DNA from: CAYMST01 sp964393115 | Lineage (GTDB): Bacteria > Bacteroidota > Bacteroidia > Cytophagales > Cyclobacteriaceae | Assembly (NCBI GenBank): GCA_964393115.1 | Contig: CAYMST010000052.1 | Coordinates: 1 to 22,438, forward strand | Direction: 5' to 3' | Length of the DNA stretch: 22,438 nt | Shown: positions 14,483 through 22,209 of the stretch, piece after piece | Numbering within the stretch: position 1 is the first letter of the stretch | How the letters are laid out: the number at the start of each line of letters is the position of its first letter | Program-made: the position numbers and the translations under genes | The notes under the pieces: generated by a model | Databases searched by the model: none | What the model saw: the letters and a program-made list of their open reading frames with translations, nothing else | Told to the model about the DNA's origin: nothing

Positions 14483-16855
14483 TTAAAATTTAAAGTTGTA
14501 AGTAATATTTGGAGTAGCCCCAAATAGCGAGCTTTTGAAGGCATTAGTTTGGCCTGGCTTTTCTTCATCCTCAATAAAGTAGATACTGTTGGCATTAAGC
14601 CTGTTATACACATTGAACAAGCCAAATACCCATTCACCTCTATCGGTTTTACCATTTTTCGCTCTTCTTTTTAGCGTAGCAGAAATATCTAGTCGGTGGT
14701 AGGTGGGTAGCTGATCCTGGTTTCTCTCTTCGAAGTGAGGGATTACGATTCCAGCATACTCATATCTTCCCTTTGGAAAGGTGCTTGGAAGCCCAGAGGC
14801 AAGTATGAAATTCCCTGATAAGCTCCATCGATCGTTTAGCCTATAAACTCCGGTAATCGAGAGGTCATGAAGCTTATTGAAGTTCGTAGCATACCAAGAT
14901 CCACTATTGATTCCTGGATCACCTTTTCCCAACCCAGTAACTCTTCTCTCACTTCTTGAAAGCGTGTAGCTGATCCATCCTGTTAGTTTACCAGTATTCT
15001 TTTTCAAGTAAAATTCTAAACCATAAGATCGACCTTCACCGGAGAGTATCTGAGTTTCTATTTGATTATTAGCAATAATATCGGCACCGTCTACGTAGTC
15101 CACCATGTTCTGAATATCCTTATAATACGCCTCTAGTGAGGCCTCATAGGTGTTTTTCTTAAAATTTCTGAAATAGCCTATAGCAAACTGATCTGAGGAT
15201 TGAGGAGAAATGAATTCTCCGCTAGGAGCCCAAACGTCTACAGGTGTTGGTGAAGTACTATTCGAAATAAGGTGTAAGTATTGGTACATTCGATTATAGC
15301 TTACCTTGATGGATTGGGCATCGTTTATGAGGTAGGTAAGCCCTATCCGGGGCTCCCAGTTATTGAATGTCTTGATCTTCTTACCGCTTCCAAAAGAGGT
15401 AGATCCTATTACCGTTCCTTCTTCATATCTGTTTAATGCTGAGTTATAGGTTACGGGAGCATTGTTTTCGTACTTGGGTAGATCTTGATCGCCAGTTCTA
15501 ATAAACCTCGAAAATCGCGTACCTAGGTCAAATAATAGCTTTCCAGTTTCTCCATGATAATTGATGTAAGCGGCTTGTTCTTGGGCAAATTTCTCATCAA
15601 GCTTTGAACGGGAAATATTTGATCCATTTAAAGGCTGGATTTCTGCTGGGTTAAATGTGTACCATTTTTGGTCAAGGCCGAATTCCAGATTGTTTTCTCC
15701 TTGAAAGTAATAGGTAAAATCGGCTTTAGGATTATATGTAATCACATTTGAGGATATCCTGTTTTCCGCCCCCGTTGCGAGATTGTCTATCAAGTAGTCA
15801 TAATTGCTGTAAATGGCTGAAAAATTTGCAAAAAGTCGATTGCTAAACGTCTTATTCCACCTTAAGGTAGCTGTTGCATTTCCCCATCCATTGCTAAAGA
15901 TTCCTCCTAAAGCCAACTTGTCTCTGCCGAAATAGCCCCCTAGGAATATACGGTTGTTGTCGTTTAGCTTATAGTTGGTCTTAATGTTTAAATCATAAAA
16001 GTAAGCCGTGTTGCTTTGGCCGGCAGCACGTAGAATAGCATCTCCATAAGACCTTCTCCCTGCTATCATGAACGACCCCTTGTCTTTGACGATCGGCCCT
16101 TCATAAAGTGCTCGGGCAGATATTAAGCTTATTCCTCCCTCTCCATTGTATTCCTTTAAGTTTCCTTCTTTTTGCCGAACATCCAATACTGAGCTTAGCC
16201 TACCTCCATATCTGGAAGGAATACCTCCTTTATAGATTTTTACGTTTTTTGTGGCATCCGGATTGATGGCCGAATAAAGTCCTAGTAGGTGAGCAGAGTT
16301 GAAAATGATGCCTTCATCAAGTAATATAAGGTTTTGGTCAGCTGATCCACCCCTTACGTTAAACCCAGAAGAGCCATCTCCTAATGAGGTAATTCCAGGT
16401 AGCAGCTGAATAGATCGGATAATATCCGGTTCACCCAGCACGGCTGGAATTTGCTTCACCGTCTCCGTCGAAAGTTTGATGGTACTAATTTCGTTGATAG
16501 AGACATTTTTGTTGAGCGCCTCTGTACTTACCACCACTTCGCTTAGCAACTCCGAGCTGCCTTCCAGCTCTATGTTGAGTACCTGGTTACTACTTATAGT
16601 AACGGTTTGTTCATAGTTTTGAAACCCGATATAGCTTACACTTAGTGTATAGGTACCTGGTGGGATGGATATGGAGTAAAATCCATAAAAATTTGTGATG
16701 TTGCCAGTCTGCAACTCTTTTACTAATATGGTCGCTCCGATGATATCCTCACCGGAACTGGCATCCTTAACACTCCCGCTAAGGGTAACCTTGTCCTGTC
16801 CAAATGCTACTACTGTGGCTAACAAGACATTGAAGAACAAAATAGCTTTTGTCAT
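14483..16855 (-). CDS. TonB-dependent outer-membrane receptor
   Basis: A 790-residue receptor. Residues 1-20 are a signal peptide. Residues 23-100 form a carboxypeptidase-regulatory-like domain (GSVKDASSGEDIIGATILV, then FYGFYSISIPPGTYTLSVSY). About 115-228 is the plug, with FNVRGGSADQNLILLDEG and SRYGGRLSSVLDVR. The rest is a 22-strand-type barrel ending in the aromatic ITYNFKF. The length is at the small end of SusC-like receptors. It imports an unidentified ligand across the outer membrane using TonB energy. No SusD gene is present; a DUF4249 lipoprotein takes that place downstream. The direct repeat about 65-96 bases upstream may be its operator. Confidence 0.93.
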   Translation of the reverse strand: MTKAILFFNVLLATVVAFGQDKVTLSGSVKDASSGEDIIGATILVKELQTGNITNFYGFYSISIPPGTYTLSVSYIGFQNYEQTVTISSNQVLNIELEGSSELLSEVVVSTEALNKNVSINEISTIKLSTETVKQIPAVLGEPDIIRSIQLLPGITSLGDGSSGFNVRGGSADQNLILLDEGIIFNSAHLLGLYSAINPDATKNVKIYKGGIPSRYGGRLSSVLDVRQKEGNLKEYNGEGGISLISARALYEGPIVKDKGSFMIAGRRSYGDAILRAAGQSNTAYFYDLNIKTNYKLNDNNRIFLGGYFGRDKLALGGIFSNGWGNATATLRWNKTFSNRLFANFSAIYSNYDYLIDNLATGAENRISSNVITYNPKADFTYYFQGENNLEFGLDQKWYTFNPAEIQPLNGSNISRSKLDEKFAQEQAAYINYHGETGKLLFDLGTRFSRFIRTGDQDLPKYENNAPVTYNSALNRYEEGTVIGSTSFGSGKKIKTFNNWEPRIGLTYLINDAQSIKVSYNRMYQYLHLISNSTSPTPVDVWAPSGEFISPQSSDQFAIGYFRNFKKNTYEASLEAYYKDIQNMVDYVDGADIIANNQIETQILSGEGRSYGLEFYLKKNTGKLTGWISYTLSRSERRVTGLGKGDPGINSGSWYATNFNKLHDLSITGVYRLNDRWSLSGNFILASGLPSTFPKGRYEYAGIVIPHFEERNQDQLPTYHRLDISATLKRRAKNGKTDRGEWVFGLFNVYNRLNANSIYFIEDEEKPGQTNAFKSSLFGATPNITYNFKF

Positions 16856-16920
16856 TTTGAAATGTAATTTGTTGCTCCAAAATGACTGAATAGAGTAGTC
16901 TTTATTAAATGAAAGGATGC

Positions 16921-16951
16921 GAACCCTGCATTAATTGCGTTGAACCCTGCA
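16921..16951 (-). promoter_or_regulatory. Direct-repeat operator candidate (LytTR geometry)
   Basis: GAACCCTGCA occurs at 16921-16930 and again at 16942-16951, a 21-bp period (two helical turns), about 65 bases before the receptor start. LytTR regulators typically bind two direct repeats of about 9-10 bp with this spacing. The bases do not match the published LytTR consensus closely, so the link to the regulator at 11479-12237 is inferred. Confidence 0.5.
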
Positions 16952-17074
16952 ATGAGGTGCCTGGACAAAATTGTGGGGTTAAGGATTTAGATTCGGTGTA
17001 ATGAGAAAAGAAGAAAGAAGGACCATTTACTTCGTTGGCCTAGCTGAGGGGAAGCGTTATTGTTAACTCAAATA

Positions 17075-17101
17075 ATCTACCACCTTTCGAAGGTGGTAGA
17101 T
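17075..17101. terminator. Strong hairpin terminator downstream of the flavin reductase gene
   Basis: ATCTACCACCTT (17075-17086), loop TCG, AAGGTGGTAGAT (17090-17101): a perfect 12-bp stem. It lies 49 bases past the stop of the siderophore-interacting protein gene (minus strand) and is followed on that strand by TATTTGAGTT, only a weak T tract. It may also stop transcription coming the other way. Confidence 0.65.
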
Positions 17102-17149
17102 AGGTGTTTAGATACTTAGCTAAACCACGTTACGGTTACACATATGGTG

Positions 17150-17857
17150 TTACCATGGCATCATTTTCGCCAGTTTGTGTCCTTCCTCATTTGATCCCGT
17201 TTTCCAGTAAGAACTAATGTATTTAGGAGAGTCACTAAAGCGTTTCTCTTCATTGAAATACTTCTTAATTTTCTTAATCGTGTTCATTTCTCCTGCCACA
17301 AAGACATTTGGTGTTCCTTCTAAGTGTTTGATTCCTTTTATAGCGTCAAGTTGTTGAGCGCTATTCTCTTTTGGATTGGAGTGAATTAGCCACTGAATGT
17401 CAATGCCTTCTGGTGCGGAGAATTCTTGTTTGTCCTGTTCATCTAGTATTTCTAAAAATGCATATCCCTTAGCGTCATGAGGCAAAGATTCTATGATCGA
17501 AATAGCGGCAGGCATCGCAGACATATCTGCGGAAAAGAGATGCCAATCACCTTTTGTAGGATCTGCTCTCAAGTGACCAGGCCCACGAAGTTCTACCTCA
17601 TCTCCAATTTGTGAATCCAATGCCCATCTTGTCGCAGGGCCCGCAGGCTGATGAATGGCAAAATCAATGGATATCGTCTGGTTATCAGGGTCGTAACTGC
17701 GTGCAGTATACGTTCTCGTTTTTTGGCCTGACGTATCATTTACTTTTAGTTTCACATAACAACCGGGTTTCCAAGATATATTATTGAGCTGCTCACCTTG
17801 TAGCGTAATTCGCAGCATATTCAATGATATTTGGTTTTTCTCTATAATTTTTAACAT
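17150..17857 (-). CDS. Siderophore-interacting protein / ferric-siderophore reductase
   Basis: A 235-residue flavin reductase of the FAD_binding_9/SIP family (ViuB-like). FAD contacts are in RTYTAR (48-53) and DFAIHQPAGPATRWA (65-79). The nucleotide-binding half shows SADMSAMPAAISIIESLP (109-126) and FVAGE (186-190), and the C-terminal YWKTGSNEEGH (217-227) is diagnostic. It should use NAD(P)H to reduce Fe(III) bound to a siderophore in the cytoplasm and release the iron. It is slightly shorter than many members (about 250-280). It diverges from an HxlR regulator gene across 109 bases with two inverted repeats, so it is probably controlled by that regulator. Confidence 0.92.
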   Translation of the reverse strand: MLKIIEKNQISLNMLRITLQGEQLNNISWKPGCYVKLKVNDTSGQKTRTYTARSYDPDNQTISIDFAIHQPAGPATRWALDSQIGDEVELRGPGHLRADPTKGDWHLFSADMSAMPAAISIIESLPHDAKGYAFLEILDEQDKQEFSAPEGIDIQWLIHSNPKENSAQQLDAIKGIKHLEGTPNVFVAGEMNTIKKIKKYFNEEKRFSDSPKYISSYWKTGSNEEGHKLAKMMPW

Positions 17858-17884
17858 CTGTTTGGATAAATATTACCTTTTATT

Positions 17885-17909
17885 ACTAGTTAAAGTTACT
17901 TTTGGTAAC
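17885..17909. promoter_or_regulatory. Operator candidate 1 in the divergent HxlR/SIP region
   Basis: ACTAGTTA (17885-17892) and the inverted repeat GTTAC-ttttg-GTAAC (17895-17909) lie 28-52 bases upstream of the flavin reductase start. They share the GTTAC/GTAAC half-site with operator candidate 2. Confidence 0.5.
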
Positions 17910-17936
17910 ATATACGGAGTTTTATAAATAGGTTTA
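17901..17936 (+). promoter_or_regulatory. Possible promoter of the HxlR regulator gene
   Basis: TTTG (17901-17904) and TAGGTTTA (17929-17936) resemble the Bacteroidota -33 TTTG and -7 TAnnTTTG elements, with one mismatch and a 24-base spacer that is slightly long. It lies between the two operator candidates. Confidence 0.3.
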
Positions 17937-17944
17937 CAAAAAAC

Positions 17945-17964
17945 TAGTTACCGTTAAGTAACTA
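17945..17964. promoter_or_regulatory. Operator candidate 2, overlapping the HxlR start region
   Basis: TAGTTAC (17945-17951), six bases, GTAACTA (17958-17964): a perfect 7-bp inverted repeat ending two bases before the ATG of the regulator gene. Its position fits autorepression. Together with candidate 1 it suggests control of both divergent genes. Confidence 0.6.
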
Positions 17965-17966
17965 AT

Positions 17967-18311
17967 ATGGAAAAATCTATAGAAGACCCAGGTCAGTGTC
18001 CGCTAACTGCAGCGCTTCGGTTGGTAGGAGGTAAGTGGAAGCCGGTGATTATTCTAAACCTGCGGAAGTCTCCGAAACGGTTTGGACAGCTTGATTCTTT
18101 AATTCCTAAGATTTCAAGAAAAGTCCTGACTTCTCATTTGATGGAGTTGGAGCGAGACCATCTGGTCATCAGAAAGTCGTACCCCGAGATCCCACCGCGG
18201 GTGGAATATGAGCTTACTGACAAGGCAAAGGAATTAGTGCCTATATTTCGCGCTATTGGGGAATGGGGGAAGTTTCTACTTGAGCCTGATTCAGAAACGG
18301 TTTCGTCTTAA
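17967..18311 (+). CDS. HxlR-family transcriptional regulator
   Basis: A 114-residue winged-helix protein. The opening CPLTAALRLVGGKWKPVIIL (11-30) is the HxlR signature, and FGQLDSLIPKISRKVLTSHL (39-58) is the helix-turn-helix. PPRVEYELTDKAKEL gives the wing and the start of the dimer helix. C11 is at the position of the redox-sensing N-terminal cysteine of YodB-type members, so it may respond to thiol-reactive or quinone stress. It faces the flavin reductase gene, and its own start is overlapped by a likely operator. The effector is not known. Confidence 0.92.
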   Translation: MEKSIEDPGQCPLTAALRLVGGKWKPVIILNLRKSPKRFGQLDSLIPKISRKVLTSHLMELERDHLVIRKSYPEIPPRVEYELTDKAKELVPIFRAIGEWGKFLLEPDSETVSS

Positions 18312-18451
18312 GAATGCGTTGATAAATTAAGTTTCTCACCTTTTCATGCGGCGGGTAGGAATGGTATTTGCGGTCCATGATTTCCAAATTCTGGAAAAGA
18401 TGGGGATGATGCCGTAAGATTGTCGCACAAAATCAAGAGTTGGGGTTAACC

Positions 18452-19372
18452 TCAATCAGTGATCTTAATCACGACATTTCCTCTTTTGCGGCCCGTATCA
18501 ACATATTGGTGAGCTTCTACTATTTGTTCTAGTGAAAAGGTTTTATCTACGAATGGCTCAATAAACCCAGAATCTGCCATTTGTCTGATTTCTAGTAGCA
18601 AATCTGTTTGTTCACTAGTCATCATCTTGGTAGAAACGAAGCGCCCATTTTTCTTCAGCACCTTCTTCGCTACCGATTTCGATGTTTTACCCACTGCGTC
18701 TAACACAATATCAAAATCCGAAGGTAGGGTGGTATAGTCTTGATTTTTGTAGTCTATTACTTCATTAGCACCTTGATATTTAACCATATCGATATTTTTA
18801 GTACTGCAAACTCCCGTTACGGACTTTCCTAAATACGTAGCAAGTTGCACGGCATAGCTTCCTACACTACCAGAGGCTCCGTATACGAGTACCTTTTTAG
18901 TCTTGTCAATCTTGGCTTTCCGAAGTAGAAATAGGGCAGTCATGGCACCAATGGGTAGCGTGGCTGATTCTTCATAGGACAGTTTATCTGGTTTTTTGGC
19001 GACAACACCTGATTTCCACGCTTCCGGAATACACACGTATTCAGCGTAAGACCCTTTTGCTAGCATGGTGGTAGTGCCAAAAATCTCATCGCCCTTTGCA
19101 AACCTTGTTACTCCCTTCCCGGTTTCTTCAACAACTCCGGCAAACTCATGTCCTAAGATTCTCTTCTTTGGTTTAAATAAACCGAAAACCAGCCTAGCCG
19201 GTAGCCAGAAAAGTGGAGGGAAGTCCGAGGCACGAAGACGAATATCTCCTGCCGTAACCGTAGTGGCCTTTACCTTTACTAGTAGCTCATTACCTTTTGG
19301 TTTTGGCTTATCCACCTCAGCCAGTCTAATGACTGACGGTGGACCATATGACGTATAGATTGCAGCTCTCAA
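18452..19372 (-). CDS. Zinc-independent MDR oxidoreductase (quinone reductase-like)
   Basis: A 306-residue medium-chain dehydrogenase. The GroES-like half includes ILGHEFAGVVEETG (72-85), but the catalytic Cys position is Thr/Val and no four-Cys structural zinc lobe is present. The Rossmann half has YGASGSVGSYAVQLA (164-178), the NAD(P)-binding loop. This pattern fits the quinone oxidoreductase/enoyl reductase branch that needs no zinc and prefers NADPH. Substrate unknown; reduction of quinones or reactive enones is likely. It is a single gene with no close partner on its strand. The nearby HxlR regulator, a family that often controls quinone or aldehyde detoxification genes, is a possible but unproven controller. 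Confidence 0.88.
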   Translation of the reverse strand: MRAAIYTSYGPPSVIRLAEVDKPKPKGNELLVKVKATTVTAGDIRLRASDFPPLFWLPARLVFGLFKPKKRILGHEFAGVVEETGKGVTRFAKGDEIFGTTTMLAKGSYAEYVCIPEAWKSGVVAKKPDKLSYEESATLPIGAMTALFLLRKAKIDKTKKVLVYGASGSVGSYAVQLATYLGKSVTGVCSTKNIDMVKYQGANEVIDYKNQDYTTLPSDFDIVLDAVGKTSKSVAKKVLKKNGRFVSTKMMTSEQTDLLLEIRQMADSGFIEPFVDKTFSLEQIVEAHQYVDTGRKRGNVVIKITD

Positions 19373-19532
19373 TTTTTATAGTTTTTTACTTATTCCGAAG
19401 TCTATTTAATTGCCGATATAAAGTCTGTTGATACGTCGTTCAAACCAACTCTTTTGTGTAATCGTCTCATGGATTCCATAAAATCATGCCGTTAACAACC
19501 AGAACAGCAGAGACAGGACAAGGTGTGTTTTT

Positions 19533-19580
19533 CCTTTGAATGAGTAAAAACATTCCCATGGCTATTTTCCTTATTCAAGG
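19533..19580. repeat. Imperfect inverted repeat downstream of the DUF983 gene
   Basis: CCTTTGAATGAG (19533-19544) pairs with CTTATTCAAGG (19570-19580), with one bulged T, one wobble and a loop of about 25 bases. It lies past the stop of the DUF983 gene (19645, minus strand) and could slow or end that transcript. The rest of the 272-base gap shows nothing clear. Confidence 0.35.
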
Positions 19581-19644
19581 ACTCTTATCAACCTATATGT
19601 CTGTTTTACCGTGTTCTGGTCATTAGTTTTCGATTGGTAGACAC

Positions 19645-20058
19645 TCACTTTTTGTTGCGCAGGTATCTTTTCTGCTCTGTTTTTTCCATAGAAGCATGAC
19701 GGCTAAACGGAATGAACATATGAGCCCAAATAGATCGACTTAGGCGATATGTTATTGGAATTAGCACAATAACCAGTCCGGCGATCCAACCTATATACCA
19801 CCCCAAACTGCCGTCAAAATCAAGTAGTTTCATGGTAATTATGACCGGAATGATGATGGCGACCTGAATCGCATAACTAATATACATTGCTCCTGTATAG
19901 AAACCCGGCTCTGGTTCAAAAGGCTGGGAACAGTTATGACATTTTTCATGCATGACATCGAAACTTCGGCTATATGCGGGAGATATAAACATTTTCTCAG
20001 ATCGACAGCTTGGACAATGCTGATTCAATGTGCTCTGTAATAAAGTTCTAGTTTTCAT
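19645..20058 (-). CDS. DUF983 family zinc-ribbon membrane protein
   Basis: A 137-residue protein from the start chosen here. Two CxxC pairs, HCPSC (14-18) and CHNC (40-43), form a zinc ribbon. EPEPGFYTGAMYISYAIQ (48-65) is the DUF983 signature, and two membrane segments follow (about 61-79 and 88-105). The start at 20058 overlaps the upstream gene by 11 bases. A start at 20127 would add 23 unusual residues and overlap by 80 bases, so it is less likely. The function of the family is not established. It is the last gene of a three-gene minus-strand run after the SDR protein. Confidence 0.88.
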   Translation of the reverse strand: MKTRTLLQSTLNQHCPSCRSEKMFISPAYSRSFDVMHEKCHNCSQPFEPEPGFYTGAMYISYAIQVAIIIPVIITMKLLDFDGSLGWYIGWIAGLVIVLIPITYRLSRSIWAHMFIPFSRHASMEKTEQKRYLRNKK

Positions 20059-20917
20059 GGTTATTGAGTTGATCGACTTCCCAAGAAAAAAAAGATTGGA
20101 GTCTGTGTACACCGTGTCTTGGAGCAATATTATCTTGTCCCATCATGGTTAGGAAAAACTCTATTGGACCATAGGTTTTTGAGGAGGTAAATAGCTTCAT
20201 TATACGCATGGTAGCTTTGCGAAGCCAATCAGGAAAATGTATGATCTTAACGGGGCGCATCCATGTTTTTAGCGCTATTTCAGCGATTTCATTTTGAGTC
20301 AAAATATCTGGTCCTCCAACTACGAGTTCATGTTCCTTAGCATCTACCGATTCTAAGATGACTTTGGCCAAATCAGCTCCGTGAATAGGGTTAAGCTTAT
20401 AATGGCCATCACCGAAAAGATACACTTTTCCTTTTTGAGCCATATCCAGAAAATCTTTCATGTCTGAGAAGAACCCATTAGGACGAACAATGAGATAGTC
20501 TAGCCCTGAACGCTTTAATTCATCCACAAATCGCTCTTTGGCTTCCATGATTTTTAGATGTCTCATTTTTTCTCCATTGATCACGGAGATGTAAATGAAC
20601 CTCTTAACTCCAGCCTTCTTCGCCTCATGTAGTAAGTTCATATTGGCTTGATAATCTACATCCATATACGTGAGACCATCTTTTTGACGGGTGATGCCAA
20701 CTGTCGAGATTATAACATCAGCATTATCTAGTTGTCTGTCAAGAGTGGTTGGTTTGGTTACTTCAGCTTTAATGATTTGTCTTGCTTCCAGCCCCTGATC
20801 CAGAAGTCGTTTTTCATTTCTTGCGATGGCTTGAAACTGGGTTTTTTGAGATTGTAACTCTTTGACAAGGTGACTTCCTAAGTACCCTGTAGACCCTGCT
20901 ATTATTATCTTTTTCAT
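20048..20917 (-). CDS. Atypical SDR / NAD(P)-binding protein
   Basis: A 289-residue extended-SDR or NmrA-like protein. The N-terminal IIIAGSTGYLGSHLV has the GxxGxxG dinucleotide loop (8-14). DVIISTVGITRQ gives the fourth strand, and FIYISV and YLIVRPNGFF complete the Rossmann pattern. The classic YxxxK pair is not obvious: the equivalent helix reads KIMEAKERFVDELK, as in atypical SDRs that bind but do not necessarily reduce. Members of this group include NADH-ubiquinone assembly factors and redox sensors. It starts 11 bases after the serine hydrolase stop and overlaps the DUF983 start, so the three are probably one operon. Confidence 0.87.
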   Translation of the reverse strand: MKKIIIAGSTGYLGSHLVKELQSQKTQFQAIARNEKRLLDQGLEARQIIKAEVTKPTTLDRQLDNADVIISTVGITRQKDGLTYMDVDYQANMNLLHEAKKAGVKRFIYISVINGEKMRHLKIMEAKERFVDELKRSGLDYLIVRPNGFFSDMKDFLDMAQKGKVYLFGDGHYKLNPIHGADLAKVILESVDAKEHELVVGGPDILTQNEIAEIALKTWMRPVKIIHFPDWLRKATMRIMKLFTSSKTYGPIEFFLTMMGQDNIAPRHGVHRLQSFFSWEVDQLNNHEN

Positions 20918-20928
20918 TTTATTTCGTT

Positions 20929-22002
20929 TTAGAATTCGTTCTTCACAATGACTTCTATTGACTCATTCATTGGTGTCCAATCTTGCTGATTGCTTAGGAG
21001 AACGATGATACTATTGGATTCAGGCAACAAGGCGATTATTGATGAAAAACCATCAATATTGCCTCCATGATTATAAAAAATTGTTCCTTCTATTGAGATA
21101 GTGAACCACCCCATTCCTGATGTGAAGAAATCATCTTGCCCGTATGGAGCTGCGAATACTTCTGCTTTTTCTGATTCTGTTAAAAATGAATCACCCAATA
21201 AGGCGTCCCCCCACTTTTCAAGGTCTTCAATGGAACTTACTAAATCGCCTGCACTATAGGCCAATTGCATTTGATAGGGCGAAACTTCACGCTCTCCGAG
21301 GTATCCTTTGGCGAAGCCTTCTCCCTCAATGGCATTTTCTCCTCTTCCCGTATTCGAAAGGCCTAATGGATTGAATACTTTTTCTTGTAGGTAGTCATGA
21401 TAACTCATATCCGACAGCTCTTCTATGAGAATCCCTAGAATTAAATAATTGGAATTAGAATAAGACCACTGTGTGCCCGGCTCAAATAGCAATCCATCTT
21501 CTTCACTTGACTCCTTAAGAATGTCATAGATGTCTTCGGGAGTGAAAAATTGATTCTCGTTATTTACTGCGTCCTCTATTGGACTTATATAATCAGGGAT
21601 CCCTGAGTAATGTGTCAGTAAATGCCTCAAAGTAATCTTATCACCGTGAGTGTATTCTGGATCGAAATCACTAATGGTTTGATCGTAACTTTCGATCATT
21701 CCTTCTCGCTTAAGGGACACTATTGCCATTGCGGTAAAAGCCTTCGTCATTGACCCAATTCGGTAAACGAAAGAAGGATCATTCTGGATATTTCTGGCAA
21801 TATCAGCCATCCCAAACCCTTGCCTTAGTATATCAGTGTTGCCTTTTCTGATTAGAGCGCTTCCCGTAAAACCAATCTCTTTTAAGTATGTTTCAGGTGT
21901 AGTGTAATCGACTTTTACTGGTTGCAGATTGCTATCATCGTCGCTGCAGGCACTTATAGCTACCACAAATGCCATCGCTGTTAATAATGTGATTTTTTTC
22001 AT
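20929..22002 (-). CDS. Serine hydrolase lipoprotein, class C beta-lactamase fold
   Basis: A 357-residue protein from the chosen start. The signal peptide begins MKKITLL and ends in a lipobox AISAC, so it is a lipoprotein. The three beta-lactamase/PBP-fold motifs are present: SMTK (S84, K87), YSN (Y181, N183) and HGG (312-314). The last replaces the KTG box, as in class C-related esterases and peptidases. Probable roles are D-amino acid peptide, ester or penicillin-like substrate hydrolysis in the periplasm; a resistance role cannot be inferred. A start at 22014 adds four residues (MTTL) and is less typical of a signal peptide. It is the first gene of a run with the SDR and DUF983 genes. Confidence 0.9.
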   Translation of the reverse strand: MKKITLLTAMAFVVAISACSDDDSNLQPVKVDYTTPETYLKEIGFTGSALIRKGNTDILRQGFGMADIARNIQNDPSFVYRIGSMTKAFTAMAIVSLKREGMIESYDQTISDFDPEYTHGDKITLRHLLTHYSGIPDYISPIEDAVNNENQFFTPEDIYDILKESSEEDGLLFEPGTQWSYSNSNYLILGILIEELSDMSYHDYLQEKVFNPLGLSNTGRGENAIEGEGFAKGYLGEREVSPYQMQLAYSAGDLVSSIEDLEKWGDALLGDSFLTESEKAEVFAAPYGQDDFFTSGMGWFTISIEGTIFYNHGGNIDGFSSIIALLPESNSIIVLLSNQQDWTPMNESIEVIVKNEF

Positions 22003-22156
22003 TAGAGTCGTCATTAATTTTTGTGCTTTACAATAAATGATGACACAAAATTGAAATGAAGCGATATGCTATTCGTCTCAGATTATAGGATGGGACTGGT
22101 ACATGAAAATCCGGACTTTTTTGCCCGGCTAAATCAGAATGGGAACCTCAGAGCAT

Positions 22157-22184
22157 AAAAAAAGCAGGTTGTTTAGACCTGCTT
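22157..22184 (-). terminator. Intrinsic terminator
   Basis: On the minus strand, AAGCAGGT, a seven-base loop and ACCTGCTT form a perfect 8-bp stem running directly into a T run (complement of the A7 at 22157-22163). It lies 26 bases past the stop of the partial membrane protein gene and is the best terminator in the window. Confidence 0.9.
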
Positions 22185-22209
22185 GTTGACGTGTTTTTCA
22201 CTGAAGTGA

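Noticed and set aside
19065..19358. 97-residue plus-strand frame opposite the MDR oxidoreductase
   Set aside because: Complement of the conserved GroES-like coding region; low-complexity composition.
20059..20127. Longer N-terminus for the DUF983 protein
   Set aside because: The extra 23 residues lie in the SDR gene's coding region, have no family support, and the start at 20058 gives the usual short overlap.
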